64,000 nt of DNA from Olavius algarvensis Gamma 3 endosymbiont (GCA_001735895.1 DS021199.1:504548-568547), one strand, 5' to 3'. Counted from the stretch's first letter, positions 21,621 through 31,512 are shown. Notes: generated by a model from the sequence alone, not told the origin. A program made the numbers and translations.

Positions 21621-22655
21621 TTATAACGCATCCGGGTTCGCGGCTTTACGCTGTGCTTCTTCTTTGGTCACCACGCCGGACGCGAGCAGCGTCTTCAGAT
21701 TCTGATCCAGCGTCTGCATACCGACGTTTTGCCCCGTCTGTATCGCAGAATACATTTGTGCAACCTTGTCTTCTCGAATCAAGTTACGAATTGCCGGTGT
21801 GCCGATCATGATTTCATGTGCGGCAACACGCCCTCCGCCGATTTTCTTCATCAGGGTTTGCGAAATAACCGCCTTTAGCGACTCCGACAACATCGATCTT
21901 ACCATGGCCTTTTCCGCCGCCGGAAATACGTCGACGATTCGGTCGATAGTCTTTGCCGCCGAGCTGGTGTGCAAAGTGCCGAACACTAAGTGCCCGGTTT
22001 CGGCCGCGGACAAGGCCAGGCGTATAGTTTCGAGGTCGCGCATCTCGCCGACCAGTATAGTATCGGGATCTTCCCGCAGCGCCGAGCGCAGAGCCTCGTT
22101 GAATCCCAGCGTATCACGGTGCACCTCGCGCTGGTTGACCAGACATTTTTTACTTTCATGCACGAATTCGATCGGATCCTCGACGGTTAAAATATGACCG
22201 TATTCGCTATCGTTTTTGTAGTCGACCATGCCCGCCAGCGTAGTCGACTTGCCGGATCCGGTCGGGCCGGTAACCAGCACGATACCGCGCGGATATTCGG
22301 AAATCTCCTGGAAAATTTTGGGGGCGTTTAAATCCTCGAGGCTGAGAATCTTGGACGGGATGGTACGAAATACGCCACCGGCACCGCGGTTGTGGTTAAA
22401 GGCATTGACGCGAAAACGCGCCAGCCCCGGAATCTCGAAGGAAAAGTCAGTCTCCAGGAACTCTTCGAAATCCTTGCGCTGCTTGTCACTCATGATGTCA
22501 TATATCATGTCGTGAACCTGCTTGTGATCCATTTCGGGAACATTGATGCGCCGGATATCGCCATCGACGCGAATCATTGGCGGCAAGCCCGCTGACAGGT
22601 GCAAATCGGAGGCGTCCTGTTTGACGCCAAAAGCCAGGAGTTGAGCTATATCCAT
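21621..22655 (-). CDS. pilT: Type IV pilus retraction ATPase PilT
   Basis: 344 aa; MDIAQLLAFGVKQDASDLHLSAGLPPMIRVDGD, GPTGSGKSTTLAGM, GEMRDLETIRLALSAAETGHLVFGTLHTSSA. Confidence 0.95.
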   Translation of the reverse strand: MDIAQLLAFGVKQDASDLHLSAGLPPMIRVDGDIRRINVPEMDHKQVHDMIYDIMSDKQRKDFEEFLETDFSFEIPGLARFRVNAFNHNRGAGGVFRTIPSKILSLEDLNAPKIFQEISEYPRGIVLVTGPTGSGKSTTLAGMVDYKNDSEYGHILTVEDPIEFVHESKKCLVNQREVHRDTLGFNEALRSALREDPDTILVGEMRDLETIRLALSAAETGHLVFGTLHTSSAAKTIDRIVDVFPAAEKAMVRSMLSESLKAVISQTLMKKIGGGRVAAHEIMIGTPAIRNLIREDKVAQMYSAIQTGQNVGMQTLDQNLKTLLASGVVTKEEAQRKAANPDAL

Positions 22656-22785
22656 GGAATTTCCTTCAATCGGTTTACAGGTATTATAGAAATCTTGACT
22701 GGTTTTGCTTATCGGCCGCTAGCAAACTGACTATAATCTGGGGCTCGCTATAGCCTCGTTAATCTAATCAACTATAGCAAAGCCT

Positions 22786-23469
22786 ATGCAGAATATTGAA
22801 AAAAATCTCAATCGAATCCGGGCTCGAATCGCGGCGGCCGCCGAGGCCTGCGGTCGCGCTCCCGATTCGGTTTTACTGCTTGCCGTCAGCAAGCGAAAGC
22901 CGGTCGCCGATATACGTAAGGCTTTCGAGCTGGGGCAAAAACATTTCGGCGAAAACTATCTGCAGGAAGCGCAGCAAAAAATGCAGCAGCTCACCGAGCT
23001 CGATATTTGCTGGCATTTCATCGGCGCAATCCAATCCAACAAAACGCGTAACATCGCCGAAGCTTTCGACTGGGCGCACTGCATCGACCGGGTCAAGATT
23101 GCGCGCCGGCTGAGCGACCAACGCCCAGCTGGGATGGCGCCGCTCAACGTCTGTATTCAGGTCAATATCGATCACGAAGACAGCAAGGCCGGGATCGAGC
23201 TCGACGCGGTGGTCGAGCTGGCGGCGGCGATACACGAGTTACCCGGCATTCGGCTACGCGGGCTGATGACGATCCCGGCGCCGCGCGCGGACTTTACCGA
23301 TCAGCGTAACGCATTTGCACAACTGGCGGCGATGCTGGTTTCGCTGCGGCAACAGGGGATCGATTGTGATACCTTGTCGATGGGTATGACCCAGGATATG
23401 GATGCAGCGATCGCGGAAGGCTCCACCCTGGTTCGGATCGGCACGGCGATTTTCGGGGACAGAATTTGA
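22786..23469 (+). CDS. yggS: YggS-family PLP homeostasis protein
   Basis: LLAVSKRKPVADIRKAFELGQKHFGENYLQEAQQK, WHFIGAIQSNK, LSMGMTQDMDAAI. Confidence 0.93.
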   Translation: MQNIEKNLNRIRARIAAAAEACGRAPDSVLLLAVSKRKPVADIRKAFELGQKHFGENYLQEAQQKMQQLTELDICWHFIGAIQSNKTRNIAEAFDWAHCIDRVKIARRLSDQRPAGMAPLNVCIQVNIDHEDSKAGIELDAVVELAAAIHELPGIRLRGLMTIPAPRADFTDQRNAFAQLAAMLVSLRQQGIDCDTLSMGMTQDMDAAIAEGSTLVRIGTAIFGDRI

Positions 23470-24290
23470 ATCAGACGATTTGTTTTATCGGCGCGGGCAA
23501 TATGGCGACCAGCCTGATCGGTGGGTTGATAAAAAACGGATATGACAGGGCGGCAATCACCGCCTGCGACATCGATGCGGACCAGCTGCAGCCGCTGCAG
23601 GATCGATTTGGCATCGAGGTTTCGCAAAACGCCGTCGCGGCCGGGCAAGCGGTCGATGTCGTCATGCTGGCGATCAAACCCCAGGTGATGCAAAGCGTCT
23701 GTGAGCAGCTGGCCGTGCTGCCGGTCAGTTCCGGGCAATTGTTTGTCAGCATCGCCGCCGGGGTACCGACAAGCGCTATCGATAACTGGCTAGGCGGCGG
23801 CAGAAGCATCGTGCGCTGCATGCCCAACACGCCGGCCTTGCTGCAGTTGGGCGCCACCGGCCTGGCCGCCAATTCGCAGGTTAGCGCCAGCCAGCGAGCC
23901 TTAGCGGAAAAAATCATGCAGGCGGTGGGCATCAGTATCTGGGTTGATGCCGAAACAGAGCTGGACGCCGTAACCGCAATTTCGGGCAGCGGCCCCGCCT
24001 ACTTTTTTTACTTCATCGAGTTACTCGAAGCCGCCGGCGTCAAACTCGGACTATCGCGGCCAACCGCGGCTCGCCTCGCGCGCCAGACCGCGCTCGGTGC
24101 CGCCAACATGGCGCTGGATGAAGACGTGACAGAACTGCGCGCACAGGTAACCTCGAAAAATGGCACCACCGAGCAGGCGATTCTTTCCTTTCAGCAAAAT
24201 CAGCTGGCGCGATTGGTGGAGGACGCCACCGCTGCGGCTCATCGCCGTTCGCTCGAGCTGGCGCTCGAATTAACCAACAAGCAGGATTAA
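23466..24290 (+). CDS. proC: Pyrroline-5-carboxylate reductase
   Basis: CFIGAGNMATSLIGGLI, AISGSGPAYFFYFIELLE, VTSKNGTTEQAI. Confidence 0.94.
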   Translation: MNQTICFIGAGNMATSLIGGLIKNGYDRAAITACDIDADQLQPLQDRFGIEVSQNAVAAGQAVDVVMLAIKPQVMQSVCEQLAVLPVSSGQLFVSIAAGVPTSAIDNWLGGGRSIVRCMPNTPALLQLGATGLAANSQVSASQRALAEKIMQAVGISIWVDAETELDAVTAISGSGPAYFFYFIELLEAAGVKLGLSRPTAARLARQTALGAANMALDEDVTELRAQVTSKNGTTEQAILSFQQNQLARLVEDATAAAHRRSLELALELTNKQD

Positions 24291-24296
24291 ATAGAG

Positions 24297-24902
24297 ATGG
24301 GCTCCGGATATCTGTTATCGCCGTTAATGCTGATTATCAACACGCTGTTCGATTTGTATATCTTGCTGGTATTGCTGCGCTTTCTGTTGCAAGTGCTGCG
24401 CGCCGATTTTTATAACCCGGTCTCGCAATTCATCGTCAAGTTGACTACCCCGCCGCTTAGAATTTTGCGGCGCATAATCCCCAGCGTCGCCGGTCAGGAT
24501 GCCGCATCGATCGTTTTATGCCTGATTTTGATTTACGCCAAATTTTTAGTGATGCGTTTATTGTCGATTCCCGCGGTACAAATCGGCGGTGTCATCGCGC
24601 CGATTGGCACAGCCAGCTATGGCGGCTTGCTGGTCTACTGTATCGCCGACCTGATTGCCCTGTGGCTGACGGTTATGCTGATCGCGGTAATTATCAAGGT
24701 TATTCTGAGCTGGATAAATCCGGGGCATTACAACCCGGTGATCGGACTGGTGGATAAAATCGCCGAGCCGGTGCTCGGACCGATACGAAAGTTGCTACCA
24801 CCGCTGGGTGGATTCGATCTTTCACCGCTGTTCGCCAGTTTGCTGATACTGGTGGCCAAGATGCTGATCGTGCCACCGATCGTTTATCTGGGTAATTTTT
24901 AG
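24297..24902 (+). CDS. yggT: YggT family membrane protein
   Basis: Two YggT repeats with TM segments; proC-linked. Confidence 0.88.
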   Translation: MGSGYLLSPLMLIINTLFDLYILLVLLRFLLQVLRADFYNPVSQFIVKLTTPPLRILRRIIPSVAGQDAASIVLCLILIYAKFLVMRLLSIPAVQIGGVIAPIGTASYGGLLVYCIADLIALWLTVMLIAVIIKVILSWINPGHYNPVIGLVDKIAEPVLGPIRKLLPPLGGFDLSPLFASLLILVAKMLIVPPIVYLGNF

Positions 24903-24926
24903 GCCGCCGGGACATAACGCTTCGAT

Positions 24927-24952
24927 GGGGACAGAACTGAAGTTCTGTCCCC
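24927..24952. repeat. Hairpin repeat family A copy 3 (GGGGACAGAACTGAAGTTCTGTCCCC)
   Basis: Perfect inverted repeat between convergent yggT and terB-like; preceded by CTTCGAT. Confidence 0.9.
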
Positions 24953-24968
24953 AAGCCTGGTAGACAAC

Positions 24969-25430
24969 TCAAGTCTCAGCCTTGTGCCGCGCCTGGATAA
25001 ACTCGCTGTGTGAAATATAGAGCAGATCGGCGACCTGGCGTATTAAATGCTCTTCGTAATGATCCTTGGCGCCATCGGCATACACCAATTGCCACATCAT
25101 TTCGATCACCCGCAGCTTCATCGCGTGATCATAGTGTTCATTTAACAGGCGCGTCGTATGCTGGATAGAAACCAGGCGATCGGCATCGGCTTCGGCTTCA
25201 TCCATCAACGCATCCAATTCCGCCGCAGACAAACCGAATTGCTGTTCCAGCAGCTGTCGCATACGCGCCTTTTCGGAGGTCTGCACGATGAAGTCAGCAC
25301 GTGTCACTTCAATCAGCAGAACTGCGGTGGCTACTCGCAGTGCCTGCTCCAGGTTTATCGGGTCAGACTCGATCGATTCGATCGCGAGAAATTGAAGGAG
25401 AATTTTTTTCATAGGAATTATTGATTGCAA
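24969..25430 (-). CDS. TerB-family protein
   Basis: 153 aa; LLIEVTRADFIVQTSEKARMRQLLEQQFGLS...MMWQLVYADGAKDHYEEHLIRQVADLL. Confidence 0.75.
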   Translation of the reverse strand: MQSIIPMKKILLQFLAIESIESDPINLEQALRVATAVLLIEVTRADFIVQTSEKARMRQLLEQQFGLSAAELDALMDEAEADADRLVSIQHTTRLLNEHYDHAMKLRVIEMMWQLVYADGAKDHYEEHLIRQVADLLYISHSEFIQARHKAET

Positions 25431-25483
25431 ACAAGATGGTTTTATGCAAAATCTATCGAAAGGATTAATAAATTTTAGCTATT

Positions 25484-26413
25484 ATGACGCTCACCGAGCT
25501 CCGATACATAGTCGCGGTATCACAAAAGAACCATTTCGGTAAGGCCGCTCAAGCCTGTTTCGTGAGCCAGCCTACCCTAAGTATTGCAATAAAGAAACTG
25601 GAAGAAGAGCTCGATGTACGGTTGTTCGAACGCAGTTCGAAGAATGAAATTCGCATCACCGAAATCGGCCAGCAAATCGTCAACCAGGCCTATATCGTGT
25701 TGCAGGAGGCGCAGATACTGACCGAGATCGCGCAACAGGGCAAAGACCCCTTATCCGGCCAGTTCAAGCTCGGCGTCATCTACACCATCGGACCCTATCT
25801 GCTCCCCAGCCTTATCCCCACGCTGCGCCAGACAGCTCCTAACTTGAAATTGATTATCGAAGAAAACTTTACCGCCAACCTGTTCCAGTCGCTCAAACAG
25901 GGCGCCCTGGACGCCATCATCATTTCCTATCCCTTCGACGAACCGGGAATCGAAACCGCGCCGCTTTACGATGAACCCTTTATCGTCGCCCTGCCGCGCA
26001 ACCACGAATGGCAGCAACGCGAACAGATTCAGCCCGAGGACCTGGCCTCGCAGGATTTGATGCTACTCGGTTCCGGACACTGCTTCCGCGACCAGGTCAT
26101 CGAAGCCTGCCCGGATTGCATGTCGGGCGATAGCGAGTTGACGCGCACGCTCGAGGGCGGTTCGCTGGAAACCATACGCCACATGGTAGCAGCGGGCACC
26201 GGTATTACCGTGCTGCCGCGCACCAGTATCACGCAAAGCCAGAAGAACGAGGCGTTGATAAACATCAAACCGTTTTCCGAACCTTCGCCGAGCCGTACCG
26301 TGGCGATTGCATGGCGTAAACACTACCCGCGCAAGGAAGCCATCTTCACCATTCGCGACACCATTCAAACCAGCCCGCTGGACGGGGTCGATATTATCCA
26401 GTCCGTCGCGTGA
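25484..26413 (+). CDS. oxyR: LysR-family regulator, OxyR-like
   Basis: LRYIVAVSQKNHFGKAAQACFVSQPTLSIAIKKLEEELDVRLFER; LGSGHCFRDQVIEACP matches the OxyR redox-Cys region. Confidence 0.85.
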   Translation: MTLTELRYIVAVSQKNHFGKAAQACFVSQPTLSIAIKKLEEELDVRLFERSSKNEIRITEIGQQIVNQAYIVLQEAQILTEIAQQGKDPLSGQFKLGVIYTIGPYLLPSLIPTLRQTAPNLKLIIEENFTANLFQSLKQGALDAIIISYPFDEPGIETAPLYDEPFIVALPRNHEWQQREQIQPEDLASQDLMLLGSGHCFRDQVIEACPDCMSGDSELTRTLEGGSLETIRHMVAAGTGITVLPRTSITQSQKNEALINIKPFSEPSPSRTVAIAWRKHYPRKEAIFTIRDTIQTSPLDGVDIIQSVA

Positions 26414-26722
26414 TCGAGGAACTGCTGCGCCAGGACCGCGAGCTCAAACGCGCCAAAATCAATAGCGAAACCGCAAAAATCCCGTGGCTGGAACTGCAGC
26501 GCTTTTTTTGCCGCCGGTAAAGTAATGCAGGTATCCGCCGAGTTAGACCTGGTGGATGTCGCCTATGCGCTGGAACAAGACGAGGTCGAGCGGGTCGAGC
26601 AATGGACGCGCAGGAATCAAATGGGACCGGTGACCGACGATCAGGCGCGCGCCTGGGTCGACAGCGAAGCATTGTTGTGGTCCGTGGTGGTAAAACCCTG
26701 GGTATTGGTACAGCAAGCCTAA
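26410..26722 (+). pseudogene. DUF2288-family protein, frameshifted at a T7 run
   Basis: ELKRAKINSETAKIPWLELQRFF then, in another frame, AAGKVMQVSAELDLVDVAYALEQDEVERVEQWTRRNQMGPVTDDQARAWVDSEALLWSVVVKPWVLVQQA; T7 at 26503-26509 where T6 would restore the frame. Confidence 0.75.
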
Positions 26723-26787
26723 CTGAAGGCGGCAGAGTTCGGACAGGAGTCTATACTTTAAAATCCAATATAGCCTTGAAGTAAAAC

Positions 26788-29154
26788 GTGGCATCCCGTC
26801 TCCCCCGGAAAATCGACCGTTTCAACATCCATCAAATCCTCGGCCAGGGTAGCCAGGGAGTCGTATATCTGGCGGAGGATCCGGATCTTAAGCGCAAGGT
26901 CGCGATCAAATCGGTTAACCTGAAGTCAAACCTGCGGTTGAACGGGAACATCGAGCAATTGCTTGCCGAGGCCCGCACCGTGAGTAAACTGCAGCATTCC
27001 AATATCGTCAGTATTTTCGATATCGGCATGCAGGATCAAAGCCCCTACCTGGTGCTCGAATTCATCGACGGCGAGTCCCTGCAAAGTAACATTCGACGCG
27101 GCGGCAATCTCGATCAGAAAATTCGCATCATGCTCGATATCTTAAACGGTGCGGCCGCGGCGCATGACCGGGACATCGTACATTGCGACATCAAACCCGC
27201 CAACATAATGCTCAATGAACAGGGGCAGGCCAAGATCGCCGATTTCGGGCTCGCATACCTAACCGATGCGACCGCGGGTACCGAAGGCGAACTCTACGGC
27301 ACACCGCAATACATGGCGCCGGAATACATTGAAACCCGCAGACATCAAAAAGTTTCCGATGTGTTTTCAATTGGCCTGGTGTGTTACGAGTTGCTAACCG
27401 GTAAACCCGTGTTTAGCGGCGACAATGTTTACCAGGTACTTAATTCCATCAGCAACAGTGAGATCGGCCCTCCCTCCGAGATCAATGACGAAATCGATGA
27501 ACGCCTCGACGCATTGATCCTACAGTCACTGGAAAAAGACCCGGCCCAGAGATTCGCGGATGCCGCTGTCATGTTACAGGCGCTTAACGATTACCTTGCG
27601 CTGGACGACGCGGTGACCGCCAAAAACACCAGCGACGCGACCGTCAAGTTCCTGTTGCGGCGCATGCGACACAAAAAGGACTTCCCGGTTTTTTCGCATA
27701 CCATCAGTGTGCTAAACCAGGCTTCCAACAGCGACACGGAAAGCCTGACTTCGGTTTCCAATACCATACTCAAGGATTATTCGTTGACCAATAAGGTGCT
27801 GCGCCTGGTCAATTCGGCCTATTACAATCGCGGCGGTAACAAGGTCAGCACCATTTCCCGCGCCGTCGTCATGCTGGGAATCAATCCGGTGCGCAGCATC
27901 GCCATCGGGTTGATGCTGTTCGAGCACATGCAAAACAAGTTACAGGCCTCGCAGCTCAAGGAGAACGCGGTGCAGGCCTTATTCAGTGGTTTACTCGCCA
28001 ATTCCCTGGCTCGAACCCTCAAGCTGCCCGACCATGAAGAGGCGTTTTTGTGCGCGCTGTTGCAACAGCTGGGTAAGATGCTGGTGCGTTTCTACCTGCA
28101 CGAGGAAGCGCAGGCGATCGACAAGTTGATGTTGCAGCAGGACTGTAGCGAGGCAGCGGCGGTTACGCGGGTATTAGGAATCAGCTATCCGCAACTGGGC
28201 AAGTCGGTCGCGCGTGAATGGGGATTTCCAAAACTGATCACCGATAGCATGCTGCCGCTCGACTTTGACGATTTACCCAAGACGGCCGGAGCCGATGAAA
28301 AACTACATTTGATCGCCCAGTTCAGCAATGCGCTAGGCGCCTGCCTGACCCTGCCGCTGGAACAGCAGGCGCCGGCAATCAAACATCTTTCGCAACAGTT
28401 CTCCACGGTGCTGACGCTCGACCAGGGCAAGGTTTCGACGCTCCTGGAAAATTGTCACAAGGAACTGACTCAGTTTTCCCGGCTGATTCAGTTCGACCTC
28501 GATAAAAGCCTTTACTATCAACGCATATCGTCCTGCAGCGAGCAGGAACCCGAGAATCCGCAAGACGCCACCCACAAGCAGGAATTCGGCGTTACCGATA
28601 ACGTGCAAATTCTGGTCGATCAGGCGGATCCGCAAACCCAATCGGTGGACAAGGTGCTCACCGACGGCATTCAGGACATTACCAACACGCTCACCGGCGA
28701 GTACAGCATCAACCAGATCATGCAGATGATCCTGGAAACCATTTACCGCGCCTTCGGTGGTTCACGCGTGGTGTTATGTCTTAAAGACAAAAAAAGCGCC
28801 AGTATCAAAGCCCGTTTTGGTTATGGCGAAGACGTTGAAAACATAATCAATCACTTTTCGATTCCGCTGCTACCGCAAGCGGATGTGTTCCACGTGTCGT
28901 TTAACAACAATGTCGATATCCGTATCGACAACACCGGGGATGAAAAAATCCGCGACAAGATCCCTGCCTGGTACCACAATAACATCGGTGCTCGTAGTTT
29001 TACGATCTTTCCGATTGTCATCAAACAGGCACCGATTGCGCTGATTTACATCGATAGCGCCGACGCCGAATCGATCGACATTAGCGATAATCAACTCAGC
29101 CTGCTCAAAACCCTGCGGAATCAGGCAATTCTGGCAATCATCAACCTCAGCTAG
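26788..29154 (+). CDS. Ser/Thr protein kinase - HDOD - GAF fusion protein
   Basis: Kinase motifs GQGSQGVVYLAED, HCDIKPANIML, DFGLAYL; HDOD segment SNTILKDYSLTNKVLRLVNSAYYNRGGNKVSTISRAVVMLG; C-terminal GAF-like region. Confidence 0.85.
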   Translation: MASRLPRKIDRFNIHQILGQGSQGVVYLAEDPDLKRKVAIKSVNLKSNLRLNGNIEQLLAEARTVSKLQHSNIVSIFDIGMQDQSPYLVLEFIDGESLQSNIRRGGNLDQKIRIMLDILNGAAAAHDRDIVHCDIKPANIMLNEQGQAKIADFGLAYLTDATAGTEGELYGTPQYMAPEYIETRRHQKVSDVFSIGLVCYELLTGKPVFSGDNVYQVLNSISNSEIGPPSEINDEIDERLDALILQSLEKDPAQRFADAAVMLQALNDYLALDDAVTAKNTSDATVKFLLRRMRHKKDFPVFSHTISVLNQASNSDTESLTSVSNTILKDYSLTNKVLRLVNSAYYNRGGNKVSTISRAVVMLGINPVRSIAIGLMLFEHMQNKLQASQLKENAVQALFSGLLANSLARTLKLPDHEEAFLCALLQQLGKMLVRFYLHEEAQAIDKLMLQQDCSEAAAVTRVLGISYPQLGKSVAREWGFPKLITDSMLPLDFDDLPKTAGADEKLHLIAQFSNALGACLTLPLEQQAPAIKHLSQQFSTVLTLDQGKVSTLLENCHKELTQFSRLIQFDLDKSLYYQRISSCSEQEPENPQDATHKQEFGVTDNVQILVDQADPQTQSVDKVLTDGIQDITNTLTGEYSINQIMQMILETIYRAFGGSRVVLCLKDKKSASIKARFGYGEDVENIINHFSIPLLPQADVFHVSFNNNVDIRIDNTGDEKIRDKIPAWYHNNIGARSFTIFPIVIKQAPIALIYIDSADAESIDISDNQLSLLKTLRNQAILAIINLS

Positions 29155-29236
29155 CCGTTCAATCACCCCGCCGACCGACTATGGCAGTAGTAATAATCTG
29201 TAGTAGAATTGCGCTCTCGCAACCAAGGCCGTAATG

Positions 29237-29497
29237 ATGTCGAGAGTTACCGTTTATAGCACTGCCCATTGCTCCTTCTGCATGCGTGCGAAGACCATGC
29301 TGGAGAAATGGGGTATCGATTACAACGAGGTTCGCATCGATGGCGATAGCGCGGCGATGCGGGAATTTGCCGAAGTCACTAACGGCGCGCGCACCGCCCC
29401 CCAAATCATTATCGACGGCCAACCCATTGGCGGATTCACCGAATTGACCGAATTACACATGGACGGTGAGCTCGACGCACTAATGCCGTCGGACTAG
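29237..29497 (+). CDS. grxC: Glutaredoxin (GrxC-like)
   Basis: VTVYSTAHCSFCMRAKTML, TAPQIIIDGQPIGGFTEL. Confidence 0.88.
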   Translation: MSRVTVYSTAHCSFCMRAKTMLEKWGIDYNEVRIDGDSAAMREFAEVTNGARTAPQIIIDGQPIGGFTELTELHMDGELDALMPSD

Positions 29498-29506
29498 TTG
29501 TTGACT

Positions 29507-29839
29507 ATGTCCAATTCAAAAAAGCCAACCTTTCGCATCCAGTTTCATAACAATAACAAGATATATGAACTCTACGCGCATCAAGTGAGCCAGTCGCAGA
29601 TGGCGGGTTTTATCGAGATCGGCGAAATCATCTTCGGCGAGCAATCCAAGTTGCTGATCGATCCCGCCGAAGAAAAACTCAAGCTCGAGTTTGCCAACGT
29701 CAAGCATAGCTATATTCCACATTTCGCGGTGATCCGAATCGACGAAGTCGAGCGCAGCGGCAAGAACCGCATCCTCGACAACGACGGCTCCAGCGTAACC
29801 ACTTTTCCGGGGCAGGCCAGTATCCCGCAGAATTCCTGA
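29507..29839 (+). CDS. DUF1820-family protein
   Basis: Small conserved protein FRIQFHNNNKIYELYAHQVSQSQMAGFIEIGEI. Confidence 0.65.
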   Translation: MSNSKKPTFRIQFHNNNKIYELYAHQVSQSQMAGFIEIGEIIFGEQSKLLIDPAEEKLKLEFANVKHSYIPHFAVIRIDEVERSGKNRILDNDGSSVTTFPGQASIPQNS

Positions 29840-29861
29840 ACGGCCCCTGCCGCCGGCAGAC

Positions 29862-30707
29862 ATGCGAATTTCCGTCGTCATCCCCAGCTACAACCGCCGG
29901 CATACGCTCGAACGCGCGCTGCAGTCGGTATTTCTGCAAAGCTCGAAGGTCGATGAAGTCATCCTGGTCGACGACGGTTCGACCGATGCCAGCGCGGAGC
30001 TGGTCGAGCACAAGTTTCCCGAGGTAAAGATACTACGCCAGGCAAATCTCGGCGTCAGCGCGGCGCGCAACCGCGGTATCGAGGCGGCGCAATTCGAATG
30101 GATTGCATTGCTGGATTCGGACGACAGCTGGCATACGCACAAAATCGAAAAGATTCGAGCGGCCCGACGCCAGCACCCCGATATCGTATTATTCCACTCC
30201 GATGAAATCTGGATACGGAACGGGGTACGCGTCAATCCGATGCACAAGCATCGCAAAAGCGGCGGCTGGATTTTCGAGCAATGCCTGCCGTTGTGCGCCA
30301 TTTCACCCTCTGCCTCGGTTATCAAATCTTCGGTGCTGCGGGATCTGGGGATGTTCGACGAGAGTCTGCCGGCTTGCGAAGACTATGATTTGTGGCTGCG
30401 GTTATGCCATCGCCACCCGGTGCACTACCTCGAGCAGCGCCTAATCGTCAAATATGGCGGTCATGAAGACCAGTTGTCGCGCCGGCATCCGGTGATGGAT
30501 CGATTCCGGGTGCGGGCCCTGCATCGGCTGCTCGACGGTGAACAACTATCGGCGGAGCACCAGGCGGCGGCGGTGAGTGCATTGCTGACCAAACTCGATA
30601 TTCTGCTCAAAGGCGCCATCAAACATGGCAATCAGCAACTAATCGATGAGTTTGCGCCATTGCGCGCGCAATGGCGCGAACCGTTAGCGGCGGCTAAATC
30701 ATGCTGA
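29862..30707 (+). CDS. Family 2 glycosyltransferase
   Basis: SVVIPSYNRRHTLERALQSV, ILVDDGSTDAS, LGVSAARNRGIE, LLDSDDSW. Confidence 0.9.
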   Translation: MRISVVIPSYNRRHTLERALQSVFLQSSKVDEVILVDDGSTDASAELVEHKFPEVKILRQANLGVSAARNRGIEAAQFEWIALLDSDDSWHTHKIEKIRAARRQHPDIVLFHSDEIWIRNGVRVNPMHKHRKSGGWIFEQCLPLCAISPSASVIKSSVLRDLGMFDESLPACEDYDLWLRLCHRHPVHYLEQRLIVKYGGHEDQLSRRHPVMDRFRVRALHRLLDGEQLSAEHQAAAVSALLTKLDILLKGAIKHGNQQLIDEFAPLRAQWREPLAAAKSC

Positions 30708-31510
30708 TCTGGGTATGCGCACTGCACTGCGAAGCCAAACCCGTAATCGATTTTTACCGGCTGAAAAAATCGCATGAACACAGTGCCTTCGACGTTTATC
30801 GCGGCGACGACATGACTTGCGTTATCAGCGGGGTCGGCAAGGTCGCAAGCGCCGCAGCCAGCGCCTGGATCGCGGCCGGTTACCGCGACCATACTACCCT
30901 GACCTGGATCAATCTGGGCGTCGCCGGTGCGGCTGAGCACGATATCGGGGAATTGTTTTTGCTTAACAAGGTGGTCGACGCAGATAGCGGCCAGCGTTAC
31001 TACCCAGCCCCCGTGGCGGCTTCGTCGCTGAGCGGCAGCGCCTGCCTGACATTGAGTCAGCCGAGTGACGACTATCGCGAAACGACGTTATTCGACATGG
31101 AAGCCAGCGGTTTCATGTACTCGGCCTTGCGTTTCAGCAGCGCCGAGCTAACCCAGAGCCTGAAAATTGTCAGCGACAACCGCAAACGGCAAATCGGCAG
31201 GAATCGGCCACAGGTGAGCCAATTGATCCACCAGCATATCGATGCGATCGATCGTCAGGCAGCGGCACTAGGCAAGCTCGGTGACGAAATTGCCGCGCTG
31301 GAAATTGCACCCGAATCCTGGCAACAGCTGTTATCGATGGCGCATTTCACCCAGACCCAGAAAAACCGGTTACGGGTTTTGTGGCGTTATTTGTGCAATC
31401 GTGATTTCGCCTCCGAATCGCTGTTGCAACAGCTGGCGGCGCAAAACTCCGCCCGCGCCATGATCGACACCCTGGAACAAATCAGCAGCCGCGATAGCGA
31501 GGCGCTGTAA
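30701..31510 (+). CDS. Nucleoside phosphorylase-like protein
   Basis: MLIWVCALHCEAKPVID, WINLGVAGAAEHDIGELFLLNKVVD, DMEASGFMYSAL. Confidence 0.7.
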   Translation: MLIWVCALHCEAKPVIDFYRLKKSHEHSAFDVYRGDDMTCVISGVGKVASAAASAWIAAGYRDHTTLTWINLGVAGAAEHDIGELFLLNKVVDADSGQRYYPAPVAASSLSGSACLTLSQPSDDYRETTLFDMEASGFMYSALRFSSAELTQSLKIVSDNRKRQIGRNRPQVSQLIHQHIDAIDRQAAALGKLGDEIAALEIAPESWQQLLSMAHFTQTQKNRLRVLWRYLCNRDFASESLLQQLAAQNSARAMIDTLEQISSRDSEAL

Positions 31511-31512
31511 AC

